A program made the position numbers and the translations under genes. Shown piece by piece: positions 25,867-36,203 of a stretch of DNA of 64,000 nt (positions within the stretch are counted from its first letter, which is position 1; each line of letters starts with the position of its first letter). The DNA lies in the NCBI RefSeq assembly GCF_001953985.1, contig NZ_MBEI01000028.1:1-64000 (forward strand), given 5' to 3'. Source of the DNA: Mycobacterium colombiense (lineage in GTDB: Bacteria > Actinomycetota > Actinomycetes > Mycobacteriales > Mycobacteriaceae). The notes under the pieces are model-generated. The model made no database searches. It worked only from the letters and a program-made list of their open reading frames with translations, and was not told where the DNA came from.

Positions 25867-27162
25867 TCAGCCGCGGGGAATGCCCGCCAGTTTGTCGGCG
25901 AACTTCGCCTCCGCGGCCGCGCGCAGCCGCAGCAGATGTTCGGAGGGGAACAGATCGGGCGCGGGTTCACGGTCTTTCAGCAACAGCCTGGCCAGCGTGA
26001 CCTTGTGCACTTCGGTCGGGCCGTCGGCCAGCCCGAGCACGAAAGACTCGACCAGGTATTGCACGAAGGGCATTTCGTGGGTGGTGCCCAGCGACCCGTG
26101 CACCTGAAGCGCCCGCGACGACACGTCGTGCAGGACCTTCTGCATCATCGCCTTCACCGCGGAGATGTCGGCCCGCACGGCCTTGTAGTCGTTGAATTGG
26201 TCGATCTTCCAAGCCGTTTGAAGGGTCAACAGCCGGAAGGCCTCGATCTCCATCCACGAGTCGGCGACCATCTCCTGCACGAGTTGCTTGTTGGCCAGCG
26301 CCTCGCCCTGGGTGTAGCGCGACACCGCGCGCTCGCAGATCATGTCGTAGATCCGGCGCACCAGGCCCACGGTGCGCATCGCGTGGTGAATCCGCCCGCC
26401 GCCCAAGCGAGTCTGGGCGACCACGAACGCGCCGCCGCGCGGGCCCAACATGTGATCGGCCGGCACGCGGACGTTTTCGTAGCGGACATAACCCTCGCGG
26501 CCACCGCCGGTCGGCTGGTAACCCAGCCCGACGTCGCGCAGCACGTTGATGCCGGGGGTGTCGCCGGGAACGACGAACATCGAGTAGCGCTCATACGGCG
26601 GCGCCTCCGGGTCGGTCATCGCCATCACGATGATGAACGACGCCATCGAGGCGAATGACGAAAACCACTTCTCCCCGTTGATGACCCAGTGATCGCCGTC
26701 TTGCACCGCGGTGGTGCGAAACACCTTCGGGTCGGCCCCGCCCTGCGGCTCGGTCATCGAGAAACACGAGATGATGCGGTTGTCCAGCAGCGGCTCCAGG
26801 TAGCGCTCCTTGAGCTCGGGTGTGCCGTAGTGCGCCAGGATCTCGCTGTTGCCGGAATCGGGCGCCTGCGAGCCGAAGACGATCGGCGCGCATTCCGAGC
26901 GGCCCAGGATCTCGTTGAGCAGCGCCAGCTTCACCTGCCCGTAGCCCGGACCGCCCAGGTGCGGGCCCAGGTGGGTCGCCCACAGCCCGCGCTTTTTCAC
27001 CACCTCCTGCAGCGGCGGGATGAGCGCCTGGCGCACCGGGTCGTTGAGGTCGTGAGATTCCTTGACAATCAAATCGATCGGCTCGCACTCCTCGCGCACG
27101 AAGCCGTCGACCCACTGCAGCTGTTCTGCCCACTGCGGGTCGGTGGAGAAGTCCCACGACAT
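25867..27162 (-). CDS. Acyl-CoA dehydrogenase
   Basis: A 431-residue FAD-dependent dehydrogenase of the ACAD10/11-like group, introducing a double bond next to the CoA thioester. Visible blocks are FSMTEPQGGADP (FAD/substrate loop), HWVINGEKWFSS, QVHGSLGTTHEMPFVQYLVES and the flavin-binding C-terminus with LGLADGPTEVHK. It is the last gene of a minus-strand operon: thiolase, enoyl-CoA hydratase, CoA transferase, then this gene. The spacing to the CoA transferase stop is three bases. Confidence 0.9.
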   Translation of the reverse strand: MSWDFSTDPQWAEQLQWVDGFVREECEPIDLIVKESHDLNDPVRQALIPPLQEVVKKRGLWATHLGPHLGGPGYGQVKLALLNEILGRSECAPIVFGSQAPDSGNSEILAHYGTPELKERYLEPLLDNRIISCFSMTEPQGGADPKVFRTTAVQDGDHWVINGEKWFSSFASMASFIIVMAMTDPEAPPYERYSMFVVPGDTPGINVLRDVGLGYQPTGGGREGYVRYENVRVPADHMLGPRGGAFVVAQTRLGGGRIHHAMRTVGLVRRIYDMICERAVSRYTQGEALANKQLVQEMVADSWMEIEAFRLLTLQTAWKIDQFNDYKAVRADISAVKAMMQKVLHDVSSRALQVHGSLGTTHEMPFVQYLVESFVLGLADGPTEVHKVTLARLLLKDREPAPDLFPSEHLLRLRAAAEAKFADKLAGIPRG

Positions 27163-27165
27163 CTG

Positions 27166-28308
27166 TTATCCCTTCTCGCTCTGCGCCACCACGCCGGCGT
27201 CTTCCAGCTCGGTGATGGCCTGTGTGTCCATTCCCAGTTCGCCCAGCAGCGCGCGGGTGTGATCGCCCGGCAACGCCGGAGATGCCGGCGCAGCCGGATG
27301 GGTCCGGGAAAAGCGCGGCGCCGGTGCGGGTTGCGTGATGCCGTCGAGCTCGATGAACGTCTGCCGCGCGGCGTTGTGCGGATGCCGCGGCGCCTCGGCC
27401 AGCGAAAGCACCGGTGTCGCACAGCATCCCGGCGTATCGAGCAGGAGCTCCCACTCGTCGCGGGTCTTCTCCGCGAAGCGCGCGGCCAGCGCGGCCCGGT
27501 GGGCGGCCCACGCCGTCGGGTCGCCATCGTCGTGGGGCACATCCACATTCAGCCGGTCGCACAGTTCGGCGTAGAACTTCGGCTCCATGGCGCCCACGGC
27601 GATGTGGCCCCCGTCGGCCGTGGCGTAGGCCCCGTAGAAGTGCGCGGCGCCGTCGAGCAGATTGTCCTGACGCCGGTCGCGCCACGTGCCGGCGGCAAGC
27701 ATGCCGAAATACGGTGCCAGCAGGGCGGCGACGCCGTCGACCATCGCCACGTCGAGGACCTGACCCGCACCCGACTCGCGGGCCTCGAGGATCGCGCTGA
27801 GCAATCCGACCGCCAGCAGCATGCCGCCGCCGCCATAGTCGCCGACGAGATTCAGCGGCGGGACCGGTGATTCGGCGGTGCCGATGGCGTGCAGGGCGCC
27901 CGTCAGCGCAAGGTAATTGATGTCGTGGCCCGCGTGACCGGCCAGCGGCCCGTCCTGTCCATAGCCGGTCATGCGGGCGTAGACCAGGCGGGGGTTGCGT
28001 TCCCGCAGCGCATCCGGACCGATGCCGAGGCGTTCGGCCACCCCGGGCCGGTACACGTCGACGAAGGCGTCGGCGCCTGCGGCCAGCCGATGGACGAGGT
28101 CCCGGCCGCGCGGATCCTTGACGTCGGCGGCCAGTGACCGCTGGCTGCGGCGGACGGTGTGGTCGACGGGCAGCGGGCCGTCGACGCCGGCCAGGGCATC
28201 GATGCGGATCACGTCGGCGCCCAAGTCTCCCAACAGCATTCCACAAAACGGAGCGGGCCCCAATCCGCCCATCATGATGATGCGCACGCCGCGCAGGGGA
28301 CCGGTCAT
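27166..28308 (-). CDS. CaiB/BaiF family (class III) CoA transferase
   Basis: A 380-residue CoA transferase that moves CoA between carboxylic acids. The N-terminus LGPAPFCGMLLGDLGADVIRID is the family hallmark. The catalytic Asp region is near NLVGDYGGGGMLLAVGLL, and AMEPKFYAELCDRL follows. The ATG overlaps the enoyl-CoA hydratase stop by four bases, so translation is coupled. It may activate the acid substrate of this operon, as in alpha-methylacyl-CoA racemase-like or bile-acid/branched-acid pathways; the exact acid is unknown. Confidence 0.87.
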   Translation of the reverse strand: MTGPLRGVRIIMMGGLGPAPFCGMLLGDLGADVIRIDALAGVDGPLPVDHTVRRSQRSLAADVKDPRGRDLVHRLAAGADAFVDVYRPGVAERLGIGPDALRERNPRLVYARMTGYGQDGPLAGHAGHDINYLALTGALHAIGTAESPVPPLNLVGDYGGGGMLLAVGLLSAILEARESGAGQVLDVAMVDGVAALLAPYFGMLAAGTWRDRRQDNLLDGAAHFYGAYATADGGHIAVGAMEPKFYAELCDRLNVDVPHDDGDPTAWAAHRAALAARFAEKTRDEWELLLDTPGCCATPVLSLAEAPRHPHNAARQTFIELDGITQPAPAPRFSRTHPAAPASPALPGDHTRALLGELGMDTQAITELEDAGVVAQSEKG

Positions 28309-29083
28309 GAAGACCACTTCTTGCGGCGATCGGCCGCCTCGTCGGTCGCGTGCGAAATCACCTGATTGCGGTTCTCCAGTTCCATGGCTGAGGCCAGGCT
28401 GGTGGCGTCGGTGTTGACCTGAAGGGCGCGCTTGGTCAATTGGGCTCCGAGCGGGGCATGGCTCGCGATCAGCGACGCCAACTCCACCGCGCGGTCGGCC
28501 AGCCGGTCCGGCTCGACGACCTCACTGACCAGACCCCGTCGGTCGGCCTCGGTGGCCGACACGGTGCGCCCGGTGAGCATCCAGTCGGCGGCCACGCTGG
28601 TACCCACGATGCGCGGCAGGTGATAGCTCATGCCCATCTCGGCGCCCGAGAGCCCGAGCAGGATCGCGGCGTTGCCGAAAGACGCTGCGGCCGAGCAGAT
28701 TCGGATGTCGGCGGCCAGGCATAGCGCCAGTCCCGCGCCCACGCAGGGGCCGTTGACCGCGGCGATGACGGGCTGCGGCAACGCGTGCACCGCTTCGGCG
28801 AGGGCGGCCATCCGCTCCTGAAAACGCATCCGGTCCAGCGCGGGCGCGCTCGCCTCCAGCATGGAGGGGCCGAAGTCGCGCATGTCGATGCCCGCACAGA
28901 ACCCGCGCCCGGCGCCGGTCAGCACGACCGCGCGCACCGAGCGGTCGATGGTCAAGTCGCGCAAGGCCTGCCGCAATTCGGTTTGCATCGCCTCGTCGAT
29001 GGCGTTGAGCCGCTGCGGGCGATTGAGCCGCAGGATCACGACCCCGTCGCCGGGCCGGTCGAGCTCCAGGGTGTCCGGCATGG

Positions 29084-29087
<4 letters not shown>
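28305..29087 (-). CDS. Enoyl-CoA hydratase/isomerase
   Basis: A ~260-residue crotonase-fold enzyme that hydrates 2-enoyl-CoA in beta-oxidation. The oxyanion-hole region [16 protein letters not shown] and the second block [19 protein letters not shown] are clear. The later [20 protein letters not shown] carries the usual Glu-containing catalytic helix. The start is the GTG overlapping the thiolase stop by four bases (GTGA); an ATG two codons later is equally possible. Confidence 0.87.
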
Positions 29088-30334
<1,247 letters not shown>

Positions 30335-30458
30335 TACCGGGGTCGGGTTGGACCGGCACAGGTCACCCGCGATCGTAATCTGTCTCTCGACTGCGGAGAA
30401 CTACCTTCTCCAATATGGCGAAGCTGTTCTCGCTTGGCGGTGAGGACGGCGCCGGGTT

Positions 30459-30516
30459 GCGCTGCTCTGGTCACACCCGCCCCGTCAGCCCCCGCTGGGG
30501 GCGCTGCTCTGGTCAC
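30459..30516. repeat. 16-base direct repeat in the 30335-30687 gene-free gap
   Basis: GCGCTGCTCTGGTCAC occurs at 30459-30474 and again at 30501-30516, 42 bases start to start. Between them a G/C palindrome (CCCCCGCTGGGGG) can form a hairpin. The whole gap between the divergent thiolase and F420 genes (353 bases) shows no convincing coding sequence. The repeat could be a regulator site or a remnant. Confidence 0.5.
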
Positions 30517-30687
30517 TCGACACTGTCCTGCCGGGGCGTGCGGGGAGTGCGCTGCGCGACCGGAGCGGCCGATGTGGCGCAATCCTGCGGCGCGTCACGG
30601 TGCCGAGCGTTATCACCAATTCCCCCTCGCCGCAGGTACACAGCGCGCCCGGTGCATAACGGGACGTTGAGCGGGTAGCCCGGCGCC

Positions 30688-31644
30688 ATGACCAAGATCG
30701 GATACTTTCTCACCTGCGAGCAATTCGGCCCGAAGGAACTCATCGACCAGGCCAAGCGCGCGGAGGACGCCGGATTCGAGGCGCTGTGGATCTCGGACCA
30801 CTATCACCCCTGGAACGACGAGCAGGGCCAGAGCCCGTTCGTGTGGGGAGTGATCGGTGCGCTGTCGGAGGCGACGTCGCTGCCGGTCAGTACCGCCGTC
30901 ACCTGCCCGACCGTCAGGATCCACCCGGCGATCATCGCGCAGGCGTCGGCCACCGCGGCCGTGCAACTCGACGGACGCTTCGTGCTCGGGGTCGGCAGCG
31001 GCGAGGCCCTCAACGAACACATTCTGGGCGATCCCTGGCCGTCCGCCGCGGTGCGCCTCGAGATGCTGGAGGAGTCGATCGAGGTCATTCGCAAGCTGCA
31101 CAAGGGTGGTGAGGTGAGCCACCACGGCAAGCATTACGAGGTGCAGGAGGCGCAGGTCTACACCCGGCCGCAGCAACCGGTGCCGATCTATGTGTCCGCG
31201 TTCGGCCCGCAGGCCGTTGAGCTGGCGGCCCGCATGGGCGACGGCTACAGCATCGCCATGCCCGACGGCGACCTGGTCAAGCAATTCCGGCAGGCCGGCG
31301 GCGGCGACAAACCGGTGCAGGGCGGTACGAAGGTGTGCTGGGACTCCGACGCCGACGCCGCCCTGAAGACCGCACACCGGTTGTGGGCCAACGAGGGCTT
31401 ACCGGGCCAGACGTCGCAAATCCTGCCGCGGCCCAAGGATTTCGCGGCACTGCAGTCGCTGGTGCCGCCGGAGACGGTGGGCGAAAGCGTCGCGTGCGGC
31501 CCGGATCCGGAAAAGCACATCGCGCAGGTCCGCAAGTACATCGAGGCCGACGTCGACGAGATCTACGTGCAGCAGATCGGCCCCGACATGGACGGGTTCT
31601 TCGCGGCGTGGGAGCAGGGCGTGCTGCCGGAGGTGCGCGCCTAG
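30688..31644 (+). CDS. F420-dependent LLM-class oxidoreductase
   Basis: A 318-residue TIM-barrel enzyme of the luciferase-like group related to F420-dependent glucose-6-phosphate dehydrogenase (the TIGR03557 type). The N-terminus MTKIGYFLTCEQFGP is diagnostic, as are WISDHYHPWNDEQGQ and RFVLGVGSGEALNEHI (the F420-binding region). The substrate is unknown; many mycobacterial members act on lipids or xenobiotics. It stands alone on the plus strand, and an SDR gene converges three bases after its stop. Confidence 0.88.
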   Translation: MTKIGYFLTCEQFGPKELIDQAKRAEDAGFEALWISDHYHPWNDEQGQSPFVWGVIGALSEATSLPVSTAVTCPTVRIHPAIIAQASATAAVQLDGRFVLGVGSGEALNEHILGDPWPSAAVRLEMLEESIEVIRKLHKGGEVSHHGKHYEVQEAQVYTRPQQPVPIYVSAFGPQAVELAARMGDGYSIAMPDGDLVKQFRQAGGGDKPVQGGTKVCWDSDADAALKTAHRLWANEGLPGQTSQILPRPKDFAALQSLVPPETVGESVACGPDPEKHIAQVRKYIEADVDEIYVQQIGPDMDGFFAAWEQGVLPEVRA

Positions 31645-31647
31645 GTA

Positions 31648-32478
31648 TCAACCCTCGAAATCGGTGCTGCTGGTGAGCTCTTCCCATTTTTGGATCTCGG
31701 CGGCTCGCGCGTCCGCTCTATAGCGGTAGGCGGCCAGCGCATCGGGCCCGAGCAACAAAAACGCCGGCGGGTCAGGCGATTCGACGGCCGCGATGATGGC
31801 GTTGCCGGCCTTGGCGGGGTCGCCGGGCTGATTGCCATGCATGGTGTCGTTTTCCTTGCGGCGCTGCCCCGCGGTGGCGGCGTAGTCATCGATGACGGTG
31901 GCCGACTGGACCAGCGAGCGGCCGGCGAAGTCGGTGCGGAAAGCGCCCGGTTCGACGATGGTCACCGAAATGCCCAGCGGGACAAGCTCACCGCGAAGGG
32001 CTCCGCTGATGCCCTCGATCGCTGCCTTGGCGGCCGAGTAGTAGCCGGACCCCACCGGTGTCAGCTGGGCGCCGATGGAGGAGATGTTGACGATGGCGCC
32101 GCTGCGCCGCGCCCGCATCCCGGGCAGTACCTCCTTGATCATGGCGACGGTGCCGAAGAAATGCGTCTCGAACAGCGCGCGGACGTCGGCGTCGTCGCCC
32201 TCCTCGACCGCGGCGCGATACCCGTAGCCGGCGTTGTTGACCAGCACGTCGATCTGGCCGAACCGCTCGACCGCCCGCCGCACGGCCGAGGCGACCTGCG
32301 CGTGGTCGGTGACATCCAGGGCGGCGGTGAGCACCCGCTCGGGTGCCGACTCGACAAGGTCGGCGACCGCGGCGGCGTCCCGCGCGGTGACGACGGCATT
32401 GTGGCCGGCGCCGATGACGGCCTCGGCGAGCGCGCGACCGAGCCCGGTCGAGCAGCCGGTGATGAGCCACGTGGACAT
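31648..32478 (-). CDS. Short-chain dehydrogenase/reductase
   Basis: A 276-residue classical SDR. TGCSTGLGRALAEAV binds the cofactor, NNAGYGYR follows strand 4, and the catalytic serine and YSAAKAAIEG tetrad are intact. The length and EPGAFRTDFAG near residue 185 resemble the 'oxidoreductase with C-terminal extension' group common in mycobacteria. It is 17 bases downstream of ppk2 and probably on the same transcript; no functional link is known. Confidence 0.82.
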   Translation of the reverse strand: MSTWLITGCSTGLGRALAEAVIGAGHNAVVTARDAAAVADLVESAPERVLTAALDVTDHAQVASAVRRAVERFGQIDVLVNNAGYGYRAAVEEGDDADVRALFETHFFGTVAMIKEVLPGMRARRSGAIVNISSIGAQLTPVGSGYYSAAKAAIEGISGALRGELVPLGISVTIVEPGAFRTDFAGRSLVQSATVIDDYAATAGQRRKENDTMHGNQPGDPAKAGNAIIAAVESPDPPAFLLLGPDALAAYRYRADARAAEIQKWEELTSSTDFEG

Positions 32479-32495
32479 GATCGTTTCCCTTCGCC

Positions 32496-33374
32496 TCAGT
32501 CGGTCAGGGCCCGGCCCACAATCAATGGGTCGGGTTCACCAACCACCTCATCGTCCTTGTCGTCGTAGTCGACCTTGGAAAGCAGGTACCGCATAGCGTT
32601 GATCCGGGCCCGCTTCTTGTCGTTGCTCCGGACCACGATCCACGGAGCATCGTCGGTGTCGGTCGCCTCGAACATCCTTTCCTTCGCCGTGGTGTACTCA
32701 TCCCATTTGTCCACCGACGCCATGTCCATCGGCGAGAACTTCCACTGCCGCACGGGGTCGACCAACCGGATGGCAAACCGGGTGCGCTGCTCGGCCGGTG
32801 ACACCGAAAACCAGAACTTGGTCAGGCTGATCCCGTTGTCGACCAGCATCTGCTCGAAAAGCGGTGCCTGGTCCATGAATTCGGCGTACTGCTCCGGAGT
32901 GCAGAATCCCATCACCTTCTCCACCCCGGCGCGGTTGTACCACGAACGATCGAACAGCACCATCTCGCCGCCGGACGGTAGGTGGCTGATGTAGCGCTGG
33001 AAATACCACTGGGTTTTCTCTTGCTCAGTCGGCTTCTCCAGCGCCACCACCCGTGCGCTGCGTGGGTTGAGATGCTCCATGAACCGCTGGATGGTCCCGC
33101 CCTTGCCGGCCGCGTCGCGCCCCTCGAACACGATCACGTGTCTGCCGCCGGTGCGCTTGCAGTGCTTCTGCAATTTCAGCAGTTCGATTTGGAGCCGTCG
33201 CTTGAGCCGCTCGTAATCGTCGCGCGACATCCGATGGTCGTAGGGGTACCGCTCGCGCCACGTCTCGATGTGTTTGCCCTCGCGGTCGAGCAGGACCGGG
33301 TCGTCGTCATCGCGGTCGTCCACGGTGTACCCGTGTTCGGGGGTCGACAGAGTGTCCAGATCGATTTCGGTCAT
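32496..33374 (-). CDS. ppk2: Polyphosphate kinase 2
   Basis: A 292-residue PPK2 that uses polyphosphate to phosphorylate GDP/ADP (or the reverse), controlling cellular energy and polyphosphate levels. The Walker A loop is FEGRDAAGKGGTI and the Walker B is VLFDRSWYNRAGVEKVMGF. Further motifs are PTEQEKTQWYFQRYI and SPMDMASVDKWDEYT, which cover the lid. It closely resembles M. tuberculosis Rv3232c. A nitroreductase and an Hsp70 gene lie upstream on the same strand, suggesting a stress-linked set. Confidence 0.93.
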   Translation of the reverse strand: MTEIDLDTLSTPEHGYTVDDRDDDDPVLLDREGKHIETWRERYPYDHRMSRDDYERLKRRLQIELLKLQKHCKRTGGRHVIVFEGRDAAGKGGTIQRFMEHLNPRSARVVALEKPTEQEKTQWYFQRYISHLPSGGEMVLFDRSWYNRAGVEKVMGFCTPEQYAEFMDQAPLFEQMLVDNGISLTKFWFSVSPAEQRTRFAIRLVDPVRQWKFSPMDMASVDKWDEYTTAKERMFEATDTDDAPWIVVRSNDKKRARINAMRYLLSKVDYDDKDDEVVGEPDPLIVGRALTD

Positions 33375-33403
33375 AGTTCGACGCTATCGGCCTTGTCGAC
33401 CCC

Positions 33404-34084
33404 TCACCCGCCGAAGGCCGGGCCGTCGAATCGATCTCGAGTGATGAACTCGGCGACCGGCCGGCGGCGCAGTTTGGTCAGCTGTCGCACCGGCTTTCCG
33501 AGCGGCACGACGGCGGCCACCGCGTGCCGATCGGGAATGCCGAGCAATTGGCGGACGTGTTCTTCGGCCGCGATCGCCATCGTCGTGATGGTTCCCCCGT
33601 AGCCCTCGCTGCGCGCGGCGAGCAAGATGTTCCAGATCAGCGGGTAGACCGAGGCCCCACCGGCGATACCGACGCGGTTCAGATTCTGGTCGATGGCGGC
33701 GACGACGGCGAGGTCCACCGAAACCACCAGGACGACAGGCGCTTTGGCGATCGGGGCCACGAACGTGTCGGGGATCTCGGTCGCGTCGATGACGTCTTGC
33801 GGCACACCGCTGGGATGAACTGAATTCCAGGGGTTTTCAGCCGCCTGCAACTGGGCGAAGTAACGGCGAGCGGCGGGCTTGCCGAGCTCGGCCAGCCGGC
33901 GGCGGACCGTTTCGTCGCGCACCACGGTGACATGGGCGCCCTGCCTGTTGCCGCCGCTGGGAGCGAACCGGGCATTGTCGAAGATGCGATCCAGCACCTC
34001 ATCGGGCAACGGATCGTCGGTGAATTCCCGTGCCGCGAAAGTTGTTCGCATCACGTCGTATAGCTGCATGGCAGGATGGCTCAT
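33404..34084 (-). CDS. Nitroreductase family protein
   Basis: A 226-residue FMN-dependent reductase of the nitroreductase fold. The N-terminal FMN phosphate site is TTFAAREFTDDPLPDEVL, followed by ARFAPSGGNRQGAHV. The C-terminal EGYGGTITTMAIAAEEHVRQLLGIPD is also typical. The ATG at 34084 shares its A with the upstream Hsp70 stop (TGATG), so the pair is translationally linked. Substrate unknown; members reduce nitro groups, flavins or enones. Confidence 0.85.
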   Translation of the reverse strand: MSHPAMQLYDVMRTTFAAREFTDDPLPDEVLDRIFDNARFAPSGGNRQGAHVTVVRDETVRRRLAELGKPAARRYFAQLQAAENPWNSVHPSGVPQDVIDATEIPDTFVAPIAKAPVVLVVSVDLAVVAAIDQNLNRVGIAGGASVYPLIWNILLAARSEGYGGTITTMAIAAEEHVRQLLGIPDRHAVAAVVPLGKPVRQLTKLRRRPVAEFITRDRFDGPAFGG

Positions 34085-35601
34085 CAACTCGCGGACGCGC
34101 ACCGCTCCAGGCGGAAGGTGCGTTCGAACCCGGCCGGCTTCGTCGTCAACGTCACCTCCACCGCACCGCTGGGGGCGATGACGTAGCGCTCCTCGACGTC
34201 GGGCCCGTCCGTCCAGCGGCCGACGGGCTGATGCCCGAGGTCGTCGCGGTCGTAGAGGGCGGGGTCGAACGGGAACAGCACCGGGTCATAGGGCGTGACA
34301 TCGCCGTCGGGGCGCCCGTTGACCAGGCGGCTGCATTCCACGAACCGGAAGTGCCCGATATTGTGTGCCGCCCGATATTTTCGCTTCACCACCAGCGGGG
34401 ATTGCCCGTCGGTCGGAAGCGAAACGTCCTTGCACACGATCGGGTCGAAGACGACGCCGGCGCCGGCCTCGGCCTCCCGGAAGACCCCGAAGTTCCTCGA
34501 GAAGCGTTCGGACAGCGCAAAACCGGACTCCTTGTCCAGAAAGACGGCGAGTCCGATGGCAGTGGCGGCGAAGGGGTGCGGCGAGCGTTTCACCCGCTTC
34601 TCGCCGAAGGTGCTGCGCAGCATCCGGGACACCAGCGGGAAGCCGCCGGCCCCGCCGACGACGTAGATGCCCGCGACCTCCGACCAGTCCACGTCCTTGC
34701 GGACGCGCGCCGGATCGTGCAGGACCCGGTTGAGCAACTCCGTCGTCTGGTCGACCAGCGGCGCGCACACCGCGTAGACGTCGTCGATGGGGCAGGAGAA
34801 CGGGGGCCGATCGACCGCGGACAGGTCCACCAGGAAGCGGCGTGTCTGCGGTCCGACGGCTTCCTTGCGGGCGGCGCACTCCTCGGCCAGCAGGTCGCGC
34901 TCGGCGCCGTCGAGGCCGGGCAGGTTGGCGCCGGCCAGCACCAGCTCGACGATCGCCTCGTCGAAGTCGTCACCGCCGAGGCGCTGGATGCCTTCGCTGA
35001 TGACAACCTCGTTCGCGTGCCCGGTCATCTTCAGTAGCGAGGCGTCGAATGTGCCGCCGCCCAGGTCGTAGATGAGGACGTATTCGCGCTTGGCGGTGAT
35101 GGTGGATCGGTACCGGTGGGCGTATTCCAGGCTGGCGGCGGACGGTTCGTTGAGTAGTGCGACGACGTGAAAACCGGCGGCCACGTAGGCATCCAGGGTA
35201 AGCAGGCGCTGGGCGCTCGAGGCGTTGGCCGGAACGCTGATCGCGGCTTCGATGCCCTCGCCCGGCGCCAGGGTGGCGTTCGAGTGCCGCTGCAGATCGG
35301 TTTTCAGCTGGGCCAGGTAGCCGGTGAGGAGGTCGGCCAGGCGATAGTCACGGCCCGCGAGGGTGACCTCGGTCTGGGGTCCGGCCTCGTTGAGCAGGCG
35401 TTTGAAGGAGCGCAGCACCGACCATCCCGGTTCGTGGCGGACGGCGGCCGCGTCCGCGCCGAAGCGCAACTCCCCGGCGGCATTGGCGGCGATGAGCGAC
35501 GGCCACGCATCCACGCCCTCGAAGGAGACGACGGGATAGTTGCCCCGGTCGACGGCCGCGACGACGGTGTGGGTGGTGCCAAAGTCGATACCGACTCTCA
35601 T
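34084..35601 (-). CDS. Hsp70 family (DnaK-like) ATPase with shortened C-terminus
   Basis: A 505-residue Hsp70-class ATPase. The phosphate-1 loop MRVGIDFGTTHTVVAAVD, the phosphate-2 region IYDLGGGTFDASLLKM and the adenosine region YVVGGAGGFPLV are intact. The chain ends about 130 residues after the nucleotide-binding domain, much shorter than DnaK (about 620), and the C-terminal region does not look like the substrate-binding beta-sandwich plus lid. It may be a stand-alone actin-fold ATPase partner rather than a general chaperone. The pairing with a nitroreductase in one overlapping operon is unusual. Confidence 0.85.
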   Translation of the reverse strand: MRVGIDFGTTHTVVAAVDRGNYPVVSFEGVDAWPSLIAANAAGELRFGADAAAVRHEPGWSVLRSFKRLLNEAGPQTEVTLAGRDYRLADLLTGYLAQLKTDLQRHSNATLAPGEGIEAAISVPANASSAQRLLTLDAYVAAGFHVVALLNEPSAASLEYAHRYRSTITAKREYVLIYDLGGGTFDASLLKMTGHANEVVISEGIQRLGGDDFDEAIVELVLAGANLPGLDGAERDLLAEECAARKEAVGPQTRRFLVDLSAVDRPPFSCPIDDVYAVCAPLVDQTTELLNRVLHDPARVRKDVDWSEVAGIYVVGGAGGFPLVSRMLRSTFGEKRVKRSPHPFAATAIGLAVFLDKESGFALSERFSRNFGVFREAEAGAGVVFDPIVCKDVSLPTDGQSPLVVKRKYRAAHNIGHFRFVECSRLVNGRPDGDVTPYDPVLFPFDPALYDRDDLGHQPVGRWTDGPDVEERYVIAPSGAVEVTLTTKPAGFERTFRLERCASAS

Positions 35602-35669
35602 CGCGCAAGTTTAGGACCGCGACGCGGGCTTGGGCACGACCTTTTGCGCGGCGTGCCGTCCGCGTTCGG

Positions 35670-35786
35670 TCAGTCCTCGAAATGGCGCTCGTAGTCGTAT
35701 CGCTCGAGCCACCACTGCAGGTTGTAGGTCCCCACTGCGAGCAGCATCATCAAGCCGACGCAGGCGACGCTGACGATCGCGTTCAC
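35670..35786 (-). CDS. 38-residue single-span membrane microprotein
   Basis: A GTG-started reading frame of 38 codons overlapping the stop of the gene before it by four bases (GTGA). It encodes one hydrophobic helix (AIVSVACVGLMMLLAVGTYN) followed by a charged, aromatic tail (WWLERYDYERHFED). This layout (tight overlap, single helix, charged end) is typical of small membrane subunits. It lies downstream of cstA on the same strand with one small gene between them, so it may be a transporter-associated peptide. No family recognised. Confidence 0.6.
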   Translation of the reverse strand: MNAIVSVACVGLMMLLAVGTYNLQWWLERYDYERHFED

Positions 35787-36076
35787 AGCCTGTCCATTTC
35801 GCGCGCCATGCGGGCGTTCTCGATGTAGGTGTAATTCCTGGGGTAGTGGGGGTGCCGCGGCTGATTCGCGTCCGCGGCCATCCGCCGCAGTGCGCTGGCG
35901 ATCCGCCCGCCGAGGGGGGCGCGGCGCGTCGCCTGGACTGCGGCGGTGCCGAAGAGCACCTGTTGGGTGCTGATCAGGACCTCTGCGGGTGCCGCTTCGA
36001 CCGAGGGCGGTTGCGGAATGGGCTCGTTGACGGGTGCGGTCCGGGGTCCCGTTGGCGTGACCAGCATTTCGTCCAC
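35783..36076 (-). CDS. Small hypothetical protein downstream of cstA
   Basis: A 97-residue protein with no membrane segment and no family that I recognise. A proline-rich N-terminal third (PTGPRTAPVNEPIPQPPSVEA) is followed by VLISTQQVLFGTAAVQATRRAPLGGRIASALRRM and a basic, Tyr/Asn-containing end (HYPRNYTYIENARMAREMDRL). In E. coli, cstA is followed by a small DUF466 gene; this protein does not show that pattern. Its stop overlaps the next microprotein's GTG. Confidence 0.6.
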   Translation of the reverse strand: MDEMLVTPTGPRTAPVNEPIPQPPSVEAAPAEVLISTQQVLFGTAAVQATRRAPLGGRIASALRRMAADANQPRHPHYPRNYTYIENARMAREMDRL

Positions 36077-36203
36077 CTTCTTCGCGTTGGTCTGCCGGTG
36101 ATGCAGTCAACGTAAGGTCGGCATCACCGGTAGGCACGCGTAGTCGACTACCTGTTTGTGCGCGGCTCGCTGCGGTCCTCGGCAGGTAGTGGTCAGCGGG
36201 CGG

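Noticed and set aside
26591..28246. 551-codon open frame on the minus strand across the CoA transferase and dehydrogenase genes
   Set aside because: It is a shifted-frame shadow of those genes, rich in Arg, Gly and Ala with no family motifs; high GC gives long empty frames.
36077..36203. Possible DUF466 (YbdD-like) gene directly after cstA
   Set aside because: The gap is too short for the ~65-residue family and none of its Tyr/His/Arg pattern is visible.
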